18,153 nucleotides of DNA from Sphingomonas sp. (GCA_025981625.1 JAICXF010000039.1:1-18153); one strand, 5' to 3'. Counted from the stretch's first letter, positions 8,312-15,690 are shown. Translations and numbers: made by a program. Notes: generated from the letters alone by a model not told the origin.

Positions 8312-8474
8312 GCGGACCCCCGCTAACGGCGCAATCTGAATAATGGCTGACAACGAAATGACGTTCGACAAAGTGCCGACTGGCGCCGACGAAAGGTACT
8401 GGCAGCGCGAACATTTCACGGTAAGCATCCGCATCAACTTTCGTTCACTGCATTTTTTGACAGGAGTTGCGCCC

Positions 8475-10403
8475 ATGCGCCGAGTTGCGCTTGCTCTCAT
8501 CCTTTCTTCCTGCCTGACCGGCGCCGCAGCCGCGCAGCTCGTTCCCCCGTCGAACAGCAAGCCGCAACCGACGCCCAAGGTGGACACGATCCCGGCCCCC
8601 CGCGACATCGCCTATCCCGGCACGATCCAGCTGACCGTCGATGCGACCGACGTGACCCGGGCGATCTTCAAGGTGCACGAAACGGTGCCGGTGAGCGGCG
8701 CCGGCGATCTCGTCCTGCTCTATCCCAAGTGGCTGCCCGGCACTCACTCGCCCTCGGGGCAGATCAACAAGGTCGCGGGCTTTCGGGTCAGCGCGGGCGG
8801 GCGCGCGCTGCGCTGGGTGCGCGACACGCTCGATGTCTATGCGTTCCACATCAATGTGCCGCAGGGCGTCACGGCGGTCGATGTCGACTTCCAGTACGTC
8901 TCGCCAACGGCCGCCAACCAGGGCCGGATCGTCGCCACGCCGGATCTGGCGAGCATCGAGTGGATCGCCAATTCCATGTATCCGGCGGGCTATTTCGTCC
9001 GCGACATCCCGATCCAGGCGTCGGTCATCGTTCCCACCGGCTGGAAGGTAGCAACGGCACTCCGTCCGAGCGGCCAGTCAGCCAATCGGGTCGATTATCC
9101 GGTGACCAGCTACGAAATCCTGATGGATTCGCCGCTGATCGCAGGCGCGCATTACCGGCCGTTCAAGCTCAGCCCGGATGTGACGCTGGATGTCATCGCC
9201 GACAACGAGGCGGAACTCGCCGCCAAGCCCGACCAGATCGCCGCGCACGAGCGGCTGGTGCAGCAGGCGGTGAAGGCGTTCGGAGCCCAGCACTACGACC
9301 ATTACGACTTTCTGCTGACCATTTCCGACTATCTCGGCGGCGAGGGGCTCGAGCATCACCGCAGCTCCGAAGACGGCACGAAGCGCGGCTATTTCACCGA
9401 CTGGGACAATCAGCTCAACGCGCGCAACCTGCTGCCGCACGAGTTCAGCCACAGCTGGGACGGCAAGTTCCGGCGCGCCGCGGACCTGTGGACGCCCGAC
9501 TACCGAACGCCGATGCAGGACACGATGCTGTGGGTCTATGAGGGCCAGACGCAGTTCTGGGGCTACGTGCTCGGCGCCCGCTCGGGCATGCTTTCGAAGC
9601 AGGACACGCTCGATGCGATCGCCGCGACGGCGGCGGCCTATAGCGAAGGAACGCCGGGGCGCAGCTGGCGAGCGCTCGAGGACACCACCAACGATCCGAT
9701 TATCGCCCAGCGCTCGCCGCAGCCGTGGCGCAGCTGGCAGCGCAGCGAGGATTACTACAGCGAAGGCCAGCTGATCTGGATCGACGTCGATCGGATCATC
9801 CGCGAGCAGTCAAGCGGCAAGCGCTCGATCGACGATTTCGCCAAGGCCTTCTTTGGCGTCCGCGACCGCGATTACGGCGAGCTGACGTACACGTTCGACG
9901 ACATCGTCAACACGCTCAACAAGGTCCAGCCGTACGACTGGCGCAGCTACCTGCAGCGCCGGGTGTATGAGATCGCCCCCAACGCGCCGCTCGAGGGCAT
10001 CAACCAGGGCGGCTACAAGCTGGTCTACACGAGCGAGCCGACCAAGTGGATCAAGAGCGCCGAGAAGGCCCGCAAGTCGACCGATCTGACTTATTCGGGC
10101 GGGTTCAGCGTGGGGAGCGACGGCAAGGTCGGAAGCGTGCTGTGGGGCAGTCCTGCGTTCAACGCCGGCTTCACCATCGGAACCGAGATCGTGGCGGTGA
10201 ATGGGCGCAAGTTCGACGCCGACGCGGTGAAGGACGCGATCAAGGCCGCAGCCGGCAATGGGCCGGCTCCCCAGCTGCTGATTCACGCCGGCGACGTCTA
10301 TCGCACCGTCGCGCTCGATTGGCACGGCGGCTTGCGCTATCCGCGGCTGGAGAAGGTCGGCAAGGGTGAGGGAACGCTCGACGCGCTGCTCGCCCCGCGC
10401 TGA
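8475..10403 (+). CDS. M61-family metallopeptidase with C-terminal PDZ domain
   Basis: A 642-aa exported peptidase of the M61 (glycyl aminopeptidase-like) family. Signal sequence about 1-20 (MRRVALALILSSCLTGAAAA); LSSC at 10-13 also resembles a short lipobox, so a lipoprotein is possible. An N-terminal beta domain carries LLYPKWLPGTHSPSG. The zinc site is HEFSH, with His322, Glu323 and His326, and the third ligand Glu356 in WVYEGQTQFWG. A PDZ domain covers about 538-625 (SPAFNAGFTIGTEIVAVNG). ATG at 8475 follows AGGAG eight bases upstream and begins the signal peptide; the longer frame starting at 8343 is rejected. It forms an operon with the amidase gene 22 bp downstream. It likely cleaves peptides in the periplasm or at the cell surface; substrate preference cannot be read. 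Confidence 0.92.
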   Translation: MRRVALALILSSCLTGAAAAQLVPPSNSKPQPTPKVDTIPAPRDIAYPGTIQLTVDATDVTRAIFKVHETVPVSGAGDLVLLYPKWLPGTHSPSGQINKVAGFRVSAGGRALRWVRDTLDVYAFHINVPQGVTAVDVDFQYVSPTAANQGRIVATPDLASIEWIANSMYPAGYFVRDIPIQASVIVPTGWKVATALRPSGQSANRVDYPVTSYEILMDSPLIAGAHYRPFKLSPDVTLDVIADNEAELAAKPDQIAAHERLVQQAVKAFGAQHYDHYDFLLTISDYLGGEGLEHHRSSEDGTKRGYFTDWDNQLNARNLLPHEFSHSWDGKFRRAADLWTPDYRTPMQDTMLWVYEGQTQFWGYVLGARSGMLSKQDTLDAIAATAAAYSEGTPGRSWRALEDTTNDPIIAQRSPQPWRSWQRSEDYYSEGQLIWIDVDRIIREQSSGKRSIDDFAKAFFGVRDRDYGELTYTFDDIVNTLNKVQPYDWRSYLQRRVYEIAPNAPLEGINQGGYKLVYTSEPTKWIKSAEKARKSTDLTYSGGFSVGSDGKVGSVLWGSPAFNAGFTIGTEIVAVNGRKFDADAVKDAIKAAAGNGPAPQLLIHAGDVYRTVALDWHGGLRYPRLEKVGKGEGTLDALLAPR

Positions 10404-10425
10404 TCATGGCGGGAGGGGGGTTGCT

Positions 10426-11937
10426 ATGCGTCTGATCATCGCCGCGGTGGCGTTGGGCACCGCTTCGGGCGCGCTCGCTCAAGCCTCGCTCCCGGCGGAG
10501 AGCAACGTGCGGATTGCGCTCGACCGGATTGCGCGCATCGACCCGCAGCTTCACTCGGTGATCGCCGTCGACCCGACTGCGATCGACCAGGCCCGACGCG
10601 TCGATTCGAGCAACCTGCGCGGGCCGCTCGCCGGCCAGCCGGTGCTGATCAAGGACAATATCGAGTTGGCGGGGCCACTCCCGACCACCGCCGGGAGCCT
10701 TGCGCTGGCGAACAATGTCACCAACCGCGATGCGCCGTTGGTGGCGCGACTTCGAGCGGCCGGCGCGATCATAATCGGCAAAACCAACCTCAGCGAATGG
10801 GCGAACATTCGTTCGACGCACTCGATCTCCGGCTGGAGCGCGGTAGGCGGGCAGACGCACAATCCGTGGGCGCTCGATCGCAACCCGTGCGGCTCGTCCA
10901 GCGGCAGCGGCGCCGCCGTCGCGGCGGGCCTGGTCCGCTTCGCGATCGGCACCGAGACAGACGGTTCGGTCACCTGCCCCGCATCGATCAACGGCATCGT
11001 CGGGCTGAAGCCGACGGTCGGTCTCGTCAGCCGCACGTACATCGTTCCGATCAGCCATAGCCAGGACACCGCTGGCCCGATGACTCCGACGGTCCGCGAG
11101 GCCGCCGAGCTGCTGACCGTCATCGCCGGGAGCGATCCCAAGGATCCGGCAACCCGCGACGCGGACAGGCACAAGCGCGACTATGCCGCCGCACTCGACG
11201 CTCATTCGCTCAAGGGCAAGCGGATCGGGGTGCTTCGCTTCGCATCGACGAGCACGCTCGACCCGGCGTTCGACACCGCGCTCGCGATTCTCCGCCAGCA
11301 GGGTGCGATCCTCGTCGACATCAAGAAGTTCAACGACAGCGCCATCGGCAAGAACGAGGGCGTCGTGCTCAATGCCGAGCTCAAGGTCGACATGGCCAAA
11401 TATCTCAAGGGCAGCCCGGCGCCGATCCCGGCCCGCACGCTGGCCGGACTGATCGCGTTCGACAATGCGCACCAGAAGCAGGAGATGGGATTGTTCGGCC
11501 AGGAGCTGTTCGAGCAGGCCGAGAAGACCAAGGGGCTCGACGATCCGGCCTACAAGAAGGCGCGCGCTACGAGTTTCCAGGCGGCCGGCCCGAACGGAAT
11601 CGACAAGCTGCTGAAAGACAATCGCGTGGTTGCGCTGATCGGTCCGACGGCCGGCCCTTCGTGGAAGATCGACGCAGTCAACGGCGACCAGTTCGGCGGC
11701 GGCGGCGCCGGATCGCTGCCGGCGGTCGCGGGCTACCCGCACCTCACGGTGCCGATGGCACTGATCAAGGGACTCCCCGTGGGTCTCAGCTTCATTGGCC
11801 CCAAATGGTCGGAAGCCCTGCTGCTCAATCTCGGCTATGCCTACGAGCAGGCGCGCGGCCCGTTCCCGACGCCCAAATTCTACCACTCCATCGAGGAAAG
11901 TCCGGCGATCGCGCCGCTGTTGCAACCGCAGCGGTAG
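10426..11937 (+). CDS. exported amidase, amidase-signature family
   Basis: A 503-aa amidase-signature (AS) hydrolase. The Ser-cisSer-Lys triad is readable: Lys76 in LIKDN, cis-Ser157 in the Ser-rich signature CGSSSGSGAA, and nucleophile Ser181 in ETDGSVTCPAS. The 24-residue spacing between the two serines matches fatty acid amide hydrolase. Unlike GatA, which is cytoplasmic, it starts with a signal peptide (MRLIIAAVALGTASGALAQA), so it should act in the periplasm. ATG at 10426 follows GGAGGGGG. It lies 22 bp after the M61 peptidase gene and is probably co-transcribed. Possible substrates are peptide amides, N-acyl amino acids or small amides; the sequence does not decide. It is not part of a gatCAB operon. 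A hairpin after the gene (11972-11997) could end the transcript. Confidence 0.92.
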   Translation: MRLIIAAVALGTASGALAQASLPAESNVRIALDRIARIDPQLHSVIAVDPTAIDQARRVDSSNLRGPLAGQPVLIKDNIELAGPLPTTAGSLALANNVTNRDAPLVARLRAAGAIIIGKTNLSEWANIRSTHSISGWSAVGGQTHNPWALDRNPCGSSSGSGAAVAAGLVRFAIGTETDGSVTCPASINGIVGLKPTVGLVSRTYIVPISHSQDTAGPMTPTVREAAELLTVIAGSDPKDPATRDADRHKRDYAAALDAHSLKGKRIGVLRFASTSTLDPAFDTALAILRQQGAILVDIKKFNDSAIGKNEGVVLNAELKVDMAKYLKGSPAPIPARTLAGLIAFDNAHQKQEMGLFGQELFEQAEKTKGLDDPAYKKARATSFQAAGPNGIDKLLKDNRVVALIGPTAGPSWKIDAVNGDQFGGGGAGSLPAVAGYPHLTVPMALIKGLPVGLSFIGPKWSEALLLNLGYAYEQARGPFPTPKFYHSIEESPAIAPLLQPQR

Positions 11938-11971
11938 GTTCGGCCCTCCCCCGCCCCAAGCACACGAAAAA

Positions 11972-11997
11972 GGGAGCCCGGTTTTCGCCGGGCTCCC
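11972..11997 (-). terminator. strong, possibly bidirectional terminator
   Basis: GGGAGCCCGG (11972-11981) and CCGGGCTCCC (11988-11997) form a perfect 10-bp stem around a six-base loop. On the minus strand the stem is followed by TTTTT (11971-11967), a textbook intrinsic terminator for the PEP-CTERM gene, 29 bases after its stop. On the plus strand it follows the amidase gene but is trailed by TCATCT, so termination in that direction would be weaker. Confidence 0.85.
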
Positions 11998-12026
11998 TCA
12001 TCTGAACGCTCGAAAGGTCGACTTCG

Positions 12027-12644
12027 TCAGGCGACCTGCAGCAGGGTGCCGGAGCGCTGCCGATTGCGGCGCATCGCCATTCCGATTCCGCCGAAGCCCA
12101 GCAGCATCATCGCCCACGTCGCCGGTTCGGGCACTGCCGGAGTGTTGTTGTACAGCGCGGCGTTGGAGAAGCCCTGCGTGAGGCCCCCGAGGTCAATCGT
12201 GGTCTGACCGTTCAAGCCCTGAAAGAGAAAGAACACGGACTGGTTCTCGTAGGTAGGCGTCGTCACCGAACCCGTGTTGCCGACGTGAACGCCAATCACC
12301 ACGTCGCCATAAAGCGCCTGATTGAAGCTGAGCAGCCCCGACTGAAGAGACGTGACCACCAGGCCGGAGGAATTCATCGAATCCCACATGGTCTTCGTCA
12401 CGGTGAAGCTGCTGCCCAGCAGCGCTTTGATCGAATCAGACTGGGCTTTCAGATCGTCGGTCGTCCCGCCGAGCAGATTGCCGGTGTAATAACCGTCACA
12501 GCCGCTGCTGCTGACCGAGGGCGATGAAGCCGTCGCGAGATCCTTCTGGCAAGCAGTCGTTACCGTTGCCGCTTGTGCCGGAGCGGCGACCACCGCGAGG
12601 CCCAGGACCGCGCTGGCGATTACCATCTTGAATCGGCTCCGCAT
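12027..12644 (-). CDS. PEP-CTERM (PEPxxWA-type) exported protein
   Basis: A 205-aa protein exported by a signal peptide (1-about 25, MRSRFKMVIASAVLGL...APAQA) with a C-terminal sorting tail: VPEPATWAMM at 171-180, a hydrophobic helix (LLGFGGIGMAM), and an Arg cluster MRRNRQR. This is the PEPxxWA variant common in sphingomonads. Such tails are recognised by exosortase (EpsH family), which cleaves near the PEP motif during export, often linked to exopolysaccharide. The mature part (26-170) is Ser/Thr/Gly/Asn-rich with two Cys (32 and 49) and has no recognised domain. ATG at 12642-12644 follows GAAGGGAAG; an upstream TTG is less likely. No exosortase or polysaccharide genes are in the window, so processing must be encoded elsewhere. 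Confidence 0.9.
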   Translation of the reverse strand: MRSRFKMVIASAVLGLAVVAAPAQAATVTTACQKDLATASSPSVSSSGCDGYYTGNLLGGTTDDLKAQSDSIKALLGSSFTVTKTMWDSMNSSGLVVTSLQSGLLSFNQALYGDVVIGVHVGNTGSVTTPTYENQSVFFLFQGLNGQTTIDLGGLTQGFSNAALYNNTPAVPEPATWAMMLLGFGGIGMAMRRNRQRSGTLLQVA

Positions 12645-12671
12645 AAACAATCTTCCCTTCAATTCTTTGTC

Positions 12672-12787
12672 GAGACTCTCCTTGCGAAGGTCTCACGTGC
12701 CTCTGCGTCGGAATGCCGACACAGCCGCGATAACCGATTCTGAAACGGCGACCATCGAGAGGAAGGCGTCTGTGCCAGCGCGGCACA
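12672..12787 (-). repeat. cluster of three inverted repeats upstream of PEP-CTERM gene
   Basis: Three inverted repeats lie within about 145 bp upstream of the PEP-CTERM start: GAGAC/GTCTC (12672-12694), a 9-bp arm pair with one mismatch around AATG (12703-12724, CTGCGTCGG/CCGACACAG), and TGTGCC/GGCACA around AGCGC (12771-12787). They could be operators or a structured leader. TGGCAC on the minus strand in the last one resembles a sigma-54 -24 element, but no GC follows at the right -12 spacing. Confidence 0.45.
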
Positions 12788-12812
12788 GCGGCGGATTGGG
12801 GCACACAACAAA

Positions 12813-12841
12813 GAAGGGGCCACCGCGCGGGCAACCCCTTC
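12813..12841 (-). terminator. rho-independent terminator of the 53-aa gene
   Basis: GAAGGGG and CCCCTTC (12813-12819 and 12835-12841) form a stem whose GC-rich loop can fold further. On the minus strand it is followed by TTTGTTGTGT. It lies 22 bases after the stop of the small minus-strand gene, which supports that gene being a real transcription unit. Confidence 0.65.
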
Positions 12842-12863
12842 AGGTCAACAGTACGGACGATCG

Positions 12864-13025
12864 CTAGCGCTGCTGGGTGCGATGAGTGCTGCTCTGGCGA
12901 TGGGATTTCGATGAGCTCTTGTGCTGGCGATCGTCGCCGCGGCTGGTCTGCTGCGACTGCTGCCGTTGGCTCTGTCGTCCGGTGTCACCCTGTTGATGCC
13001 CACTGCTGCTGTTGCGGTCTTTCAT
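12864..13025 (-). CDS. 53-aa Gln/Ser/Arg-rich hydrophilic protein
   Basis: A 53-aa protein beginning MKDRNSSSGHQQGDTG and ending RQSSTHRTQQR. It consists almost wholly of Gln, Ser, Arg, His, Thr, Asp, Gly and Lys, with no hydrophobic core, no Cys and no signal peptide, so it is probably disordered and basic. The case that it is real rests on AGGAG six bases before ATG 13023-13025 and a terminator 22 bases after the stop. It is divergent from the Anbu gene, with the tandem repeat and a stress-type promoter in between. I do not recognise a family. The composition resembles small hydrophilic stress proteins in general, but this is a guess. A longer upstream frame is rejected because it would run through the tandem repeat. 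Confidence 0.7.
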   Translation of the reverse strand: MKDRNSSSGHQQGDTGRQSQRQQSQQTSRGDDRQHKSSSKSHRQSSTHRTQQR

Positions 13026-13043
13026 GACTTGCTCCTGCACTAA

Positions 13044-13093
13044 TGTGCTCTTGAGAGGCACACGCGACTGTGCTCTTGAGAGGCACACGCGAC
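13044..13093. repeat. 25-bp perfect tandem direct repeat (two copies)
   Basis: Two identical adjacent 25-bp units, 13044-13068 and 13069-13093, each starting TGTGCTCTTGAGAGGCAC and ending ACGCGAC. Each unit contains an imperfect inverted repeat (GTGCTCT with AGA-G-GCAC). The array begins 19 bp upstream of the 53-aa gene start and ends one base before the GGAAC of the candidate Anbu promoter. It may be a paired regulator site or a recent duplication. Confidence 0.95.
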
Positions 13094-13094
13094 A

Positions 13095-13119
13095 GGAACG
13101 GTTGGCGGCCCTCACTGTT
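13095..13119 (+). promoter_or_regulatory. candidate EcfG-type general stress promoter
   Basis: GGAAC (13095-13099), a 16-base spacer, then TGTT (13116-13119), one base from the alphaproteobacterial EcfG consensus GGAAC-N16/17-CGTT. It points toward the Anbu gene, whose start is 66 bases further on. A small hairpin, GGGGC/GCCCC (about 13127-13141), would sit in the leader. This is a consensus match by eye only. Confidence 0.45.
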
Positions 13120-13185
13120 TCTGCATCGGGGCGGCTTGCCCCGTTGAAGCGACCAATCGTGCGGGCGCGCCGGAATGAGCGAGAT

Positions 13186-13920
13186 TTGACCTACTGCCTC
13201 GGCATGCGACTGGAAGCGGGCCTCGTGCTGATGGCCGACACGCGCACCAACGCCGGCGTCGACAATTTCTCGATGTACCGGAAGCTGCACGTCTTGTCCG
13301 AAGGGCCGGCCCGGCAAGTCTATGCGGCGACTGCCGGGAGCCTGTCGCTCAGCCAGTCGGCGATGGGCATGCTGACCGAAACGACCGGGGAGGGCGGCGG
13401 AATCGAGCAGGCGCAAAGCATGTTCGCGGTGGCACAGGTCATCGGCGAAGCCGTTGCTCATGTCGGCGAGACGACCGGCACCGCGCTCGCGCGCGAGCAT
13501 ATCGACAACAGCCTGGAGCTGCTGGTCGGCGGCCGGATCGGCGACGGTCCGCTGAAGCTGTTCCTCGTTTATACGATCGGCAACTTCATCGAATGCACGT
13601 CCGAGGTGCCCTTTCTCCAGATCGGCGAAACCAAATACGGCCGACCCATCCTCGACCGGGTGCTGACCTATGAGACGCCGTTGGCAGCGGCGGTGAAGAT
13701 AGGCTTGCTTTCATTCGACAGCACGATGGAATCGAACCTGGGGGTCGCGCATCCGATCGACGTGCTGGTGCTTCCGGCCAGCCCCGAACAGCCGGCGCTC
13801 AAGCGCCGCATCGACGATGACGACAGCTATTTCCGGGACATCACCAGCCGCTGGGCGCGGATGCTCAACGATGGCGTGTCTTCGCTACCCGATCCGCCTT
13901 GGCTCACCGGCAACACCTAG
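13186..13920 (+). CDS. Anbu / proteasome-like peptidase (ancestral beta subunit)
   Basis: A 244-aa Ntn-hydrolase of the Anbu type (bacterial proteasome-type peptidase, COG3484-like). It begins M-T-Y-C-L-G-M-R-L; after Met removal Thr1 would be the nucleophile, with Asp17 (MADTRTNAGVDNFS) and the Lys of YRKLHV close to the proteasome catalytic Asp and Lys. The late segment SFDSTMESNLGVAHPIDVLVLP is also typical. The start is TTG at 13186-13188: it alone puts Thr second, and the upstream extension is low complexity and crosses the tandem repeat. The ribosome-binding site is weak (GAGCGAG). In many bacteria Anbu is clustered with ATP-grasp, alpha-E and transglutaminase genes; none are here. The natural substrate is unknown. 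A candidate stress promoter lies upstream. Confidence 0.9.
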   Translation: MTYCLGMRLEAGLVLMADTRTNAGVDNFSMYRKLHVLSEGPARQVYAATAGSLSLSQSAMGMLTETTGEGGGIEQAQSMFAVAQVIGEAVAHVGETTGTALAREHIDNSLELLVGGRIGDGPLKLFLVYTIGNFIECTSEVPFLQIGETKYGRPILDRVLTYETPLAAAVKIGLLSFDSTMESNLGVAHPIDVLVLPASPEQPALKRRIDDDDSYFRDITSRWARMLNDGVSSLPDPPWLTGNT

Positions 13921-13961
13921 CATCCACTCGACAGTCGAGCAGCCCCCGCTACGATGGCGGT

Positions 13962-15350
13962 ATGCTGAAGTTTTTCTCCGCGCTGCTCGCCATCAACGCC
14001 GTCCCCGCCGCTGCCCAGCAGCTTTCGCCAGCCGAGGTCGGCCGGATCGACCAGCTCGTTGCCAAGACCCTGACCGACACCGGCGTTCCTTCCGTCGAGA
14101 TCGCCGTCGTGCGGCACGGGCAGCTCGTCCTCACCAAGGCCTATGGCAAGGCGAACGAGGGCCTGCCCGCGCGCGCCGACTTGCCCTATCAGATCGCGTC
14201 CAATTCAAAGCAGTTCACCGCGATGGCGCTGCTGCTGCTGCGCGACGAGGGCAAGCTCAGCCTGGACGATCATGTCGACAAATATATTCCCGGGATCAGC
14301 GGCGGCGACCGGATCACCATCCGGGAACTGCTGTCGCACACGTCGGGCCTGCAGGACTTCTGGCCCCAGGATTACATGTTCTCCGACATGACGGTGCCGA
14401 CGACGCCGCAGCATATTATCGACAAGTGGGCCAAGAAGCCGCTCGACTTCGAGCCGGGCACGCGCTGGCAATATAGCAACACAGGCTATGTCGTCGCGGG
14501 AATGATCGCGGAGAAGGTCAGCGGCGAGCCGTTGCTCACCTATCTCAATCGGAAGGTGTTCGGCCCGCTCGGTATGCACCCGCTCAACCAGGACGACACC
14601 AACACGGCAGCCTTCCCTGCCGGCTACCATCGCTATGCGCTCGGGCCGGTGCGCATCGCGCAGCCGCCGGGCCACGGCTGGCTCTATGCCGCGGGCGAGC
14701 TGTCGATGACCGCCGCCGATCTGGCGAAGTGGGATATCGCGCGGATCAACCGCTCGGTGATTCCGGCACGCGACTGGGCCGAGCAGGAGACGCCGGTCCT
14801 GCGCACCGATGGACGAACCAACGGCTACGGCCTCGGGGTGCAGAACCGCTACGTCCGCGAACGGCACGTCATCGACCATAATGGCGAGGCGGTCGGCTTC
14901 CTGACGCAGAACACAGTGTATCCGGACACCAGGGACGCGATCGTCGTGTTCACCAACGGCGACTTCAGCGGCGCGATGGGGACGATCAACGCCGGGATCG
15001 AGAAGATCGTGCTGGACAATCCCGAGCCGGCGCTGTCGGGCGAGGGTGACCGGCTGACCGATGTGCGGGCGATCTATGACCGGCTGGTCAGCGGCAATCC
15101 CGACCGGACGAAGTTCACCGAACACCTGAATGGCTATTTCGATGCGCAGGTACTCGGCGATTACCGATCAAGCCTTGCGCCGCTCGGCCGGCCAGTCTCT
15201 ATCCAGCCGACGCGCCCGCCGGTGCTGCGCGGCGGATTCGTCAACCGCAACTTCTCGATCAAGTTTCCGAACAAGACGCTGACGCTGGTGACCTATGCCG
15301 AACCCGGGGCGAAAGGCCGCTTCGAGCAGTTCATGATCATGCCCGAATAG
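13962..15350 (+). CDS. exported serine hydrolase, beta-lactamase/class C PBP family
   Basis: A 462-aa protein of the beta-lactamase-related (class C, S12-like) serine hydrolase family. Signal peptide about 1-20 (MLKFFSALLAINAVPAAAQQ). The SxxK motif is at 80-83 (S-N-S-K in YQIASNSKQFTAM), YSN at 171-173 (WQYSNTGYVVAGM), and the third motif is HNG at 306-308 in place of KTG, which is frequent in esterase and peptidase members. A C-terminal extension of about 100 residues (360-462) follows the hydrolase fold. ATG at 13962 marks the signal-peptide start; the ribosome-binding site is weak. It lies 41 bp after the Anbu gene on the same strand and may be co-transcribed. Function may be D-aminopeptidase, esterase or similar; true beta-lactamase activity is not implied. 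Confidence 0.9.
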   Translation: MLKFFSALLAINAVPAAAQQLSPAEVGRIDQLVAKTLTDTGVPSVEIAVVRHGQLVLTKAYGKANEGLPARADLPYQIASNSKQFTAMALLLLRDEGKLSLDDHVDKYIPGISGGDRITIRELLSHTSGLQDFWPQDYMFSDMTVPTTPQHIIDKWAKKPLDFEPGTRWQYSNTGYVVAGMIAEKVSGEPLLTYLNRKVFGPLGMHPLNQDDTNTAAFPAGYHRYALGPVRIAQPPGHGWLYAAGELSMTAADLAKWDIARINRSVIPARDWAEQETPVLRTDGRTNGYGLGVQNRYVRERHVIDHNGEAVGFLTQNTVYPDTRDAIVVFTNGDFSGAMGTINAGIEKIVLDNPEPALSGEGDRLTDVRAIYDRLVSGNPDRTKFTEHLNGYFDAQVLGDYRSSLAPLGRPVSIQPTRPPVLRGGFVNRNFSIKFPNKTLTLVTYAEPGAKGRFEQFMIMPE

Positions 15351-15359
15351 GGCTGCGGC

Positions 15360-15674
15360 TCAGGCGGTCAGGCGCAGCGCGCTAATCGCGGCGACAATGC
15401 CGAGGATGAGCAGCAGGCGGATCGTGCCCGCCGGTTCGTGGAACCAGAGAATGCCCACGATCACCGTCCCGACCGCACCGATGCCGCCCCACACCGCATA
15501 AGCGGTGCCCATCGGGATCGACCGGAAGGCGACCTCGAGAAGGCCCATGCTCACGGCGACCGAGGCGAGGAATGCAAGGGTCCAGGGCACGCTTCGGAAT
15601 CCGTCGACGAAGCGCAGGGAGGTGGTGAAGCCGACCTCGAACATCCCGCCGACGATCAGCCATAGCCAGGGCAT
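15360..15674 (-). CDS. SMR-family exporter, SugE/Gdx-like
   Basis: A 104-aa four-helix small multidrug resistance protein of the inner membrane. Glu13 in TM1 (GGMFEVGFTTSLRF) is the conserved proton/substrate site. The signature GTAYAVWGGIGAVGTVIVG (about 56-74) is close to SugE/Gdx, whose characterised members export guanidinium; other SMR members export quaternary ammonium compounds. I favour the SugE/Gdx branch from the F-E-V in TM1 and the short loops, without being able to test it. ATG at 15672-15674 follows AAGGA five bases upstream. It is convergent with the serine hydrolase gene (9-bp gap, no terminator) and divergent from the DUF1345 gene with 50 bp between starts. No second SMR subunit is nearby, which fits a homodimer. 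Confidence 0.92.
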   Translation of the reverse strand: MPWLWLIVGGMFEVGFTTSLRFVDGFRSVPWTLAFLASVAVSMGLLEVAFRSIPMGTAYAVWGGIGAVGTVIVGILWFHEPAGTIRLLLILGIVAAISALRLTA

Positions 15675-15690
15675 GACATTCCTTTCACTG

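Noticed and set aside
8343..8474. N-terminal extension of the M61 peptidase
   Set aside because: It has no signal-like sequence, and the true signal peptide and AGGAG lie at 8475.
8457..8485. TTGACA at 8457-8462 as a -35 box for the M61 gene
   Set aside because: It overlaps the ribosome-binding site and its -10 position would fall inside the coding sequence with no match.
8312..8608. N-terminal extension of the TonB receptor
   Set aside because: It would run across the divergent promoter region and put the signal peptide 99 residues inside the protein.
10240..11925. Long open frame opposite the amidase (561 aa)
   Set aside because: Its Arg/Asp/Gly-rich translation has no recognisable domain, while the opposite strand has a complete amidase triad.
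12771..12787. Sigma-54 promoter for the PEP-CTERM gene
   Set aside because: TGGCAC occurs on the minus strand but the GC of the -12 element is missing at the required spacing.
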